Of a stretch of DNA of 6,429 bases, positions 6,306 through 6,429 are shown piece after piece. Origin of the DNA: Limnohabitans sp. (GTDB lineage Bacteria; Pseudomonadota; Gammaproteobacteria; Burkholderiales; Burkholderiaceae_C); NCBI GenBank assembly GCA_021731425.1, contig JAKFXJ010000299.1, forward strand, positions 1 through 6,429. Reading direction: 5' to 3'. Positions within the stretch are counted from its first letter, which is position 1. Each line of letters starts with the position of its first letter. Made by a program: the position numbers and the translations under genes. The notes beneath the pieces were generated by a model. That model ran no database searches, was not told where the DNA came from, and saw only the letters and a program-made list of their open reading frames with translations.

Positions 6306-6429
6306 GTGTGTCAAAGTGAACATCTTAAGTGCCCGTTTGCGGTGCAGCAGTCGCGCAGTGGTCGCCCATGTTCTGCGCAGGGTCTCGAATGGGCTGGCAC
6401 AGGTGCTGTTCATGCTTAAACTCATCAAA
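6306..6429. other. Upstream region of the minus-strand operon; possible divergent gene start at 6412
   Basis: No complete gene is visible in this stretch at the right edge. It should hold the promoter for the minus-strand NMO-like gene; a weak minus-strand -10-like TAAGAT (6328-6323) has no convincing -35 partner. On the plus strand, ATG 6412 is preceded by AGG at 6401-6403 (eight-base spacer) and gives M-L-K-L-I-K before the window ends. It could be the first codons of a divergent gene, but six codons are too few to support a gene call. A motif of the form TG-NN-CAT-(G)-CTTAA occurs at 6317-6328 and 6407-6419, the second copy overlapping that ATG. Confidence 0.3.

Noticed and set aside
6364..6394. 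Inverted repeat GCCCAT ... ATGGGC as an operator
   Set aside because: Only six-base arms with a 19-base spacer; expected by chance in GC-rich sequence.
6300..6429. A sigma-70 promoter for the minus-strand operon
   Set aside because: A TAAGAT -10-like hexamer exists, but no acceptable -35 lies at the right distance, so I do not call a promoter.

Overview
The window looks like chromosomal DNA from a high-GC proteobacterium, most likely a betaproteobacterium of the Burkholderiales/Comamonadaceae type. That placement is an inference from codon use, protein style and tight gene packing; no rRNA or other marker gene is present to prove it. No tRNA, rRNA, CRISPR array, insertion sequence, prophage or plasmid function is visible. 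Coding density is very high, and all major genes appear intact except the one cut by the left edge.

Left half, plus strand (1-3204): the C-terminal part of a nitronate-monooxygenase-fold flavoprotein, then a complete carotenoid-oxygenase (RPE65/CCO family) gene, then a complete SCP-x-like thiolase with a good ribosome binding site. Gaps are 29 and 57 bases, so the three probably form one transcription unit. Oxidative cleavage of a conjugated C=C bond, a flavin-dependent step and CoA-dependent thiolysis together suggest a catabolic route for a polyene, apocarotenoid, stilbene-like or terpenoid substrate. The substrate cannot be read from the sequence.

Centre (3205-3300): a short convergent junction holding two strong GC-rich hairpins without T tracts. 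They probably separate the two converging operons.

Right half, minus strand (6294 down to 3301): a second, different nitronate-monooxygenase-fold protein, an exported FKBP-type peptidyl-prolyl isomerase, a class I/II PLP aminotransferase and a small single-domain cupin. Gaps of 51-54 bases are consistent with one transcription unit read from about 6300 leftward. This full-length NMO-family protein has EGGGF where nitronate monooxygenases usually have EAGGH, so its usual automatic annotation is doubtful.

Right edge (6295-6429): the upstream region of the minus-strand operon, with a possible start of a divergent plus-strand gene at 6412.

I did not find a clearly new multi-gene system such as a defence, mobile or RNA-based system. 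The best leads are the carotenoid oxygenase/thiolase/NMO grouping and the NMO-like protein lacking the catalytic histidine.
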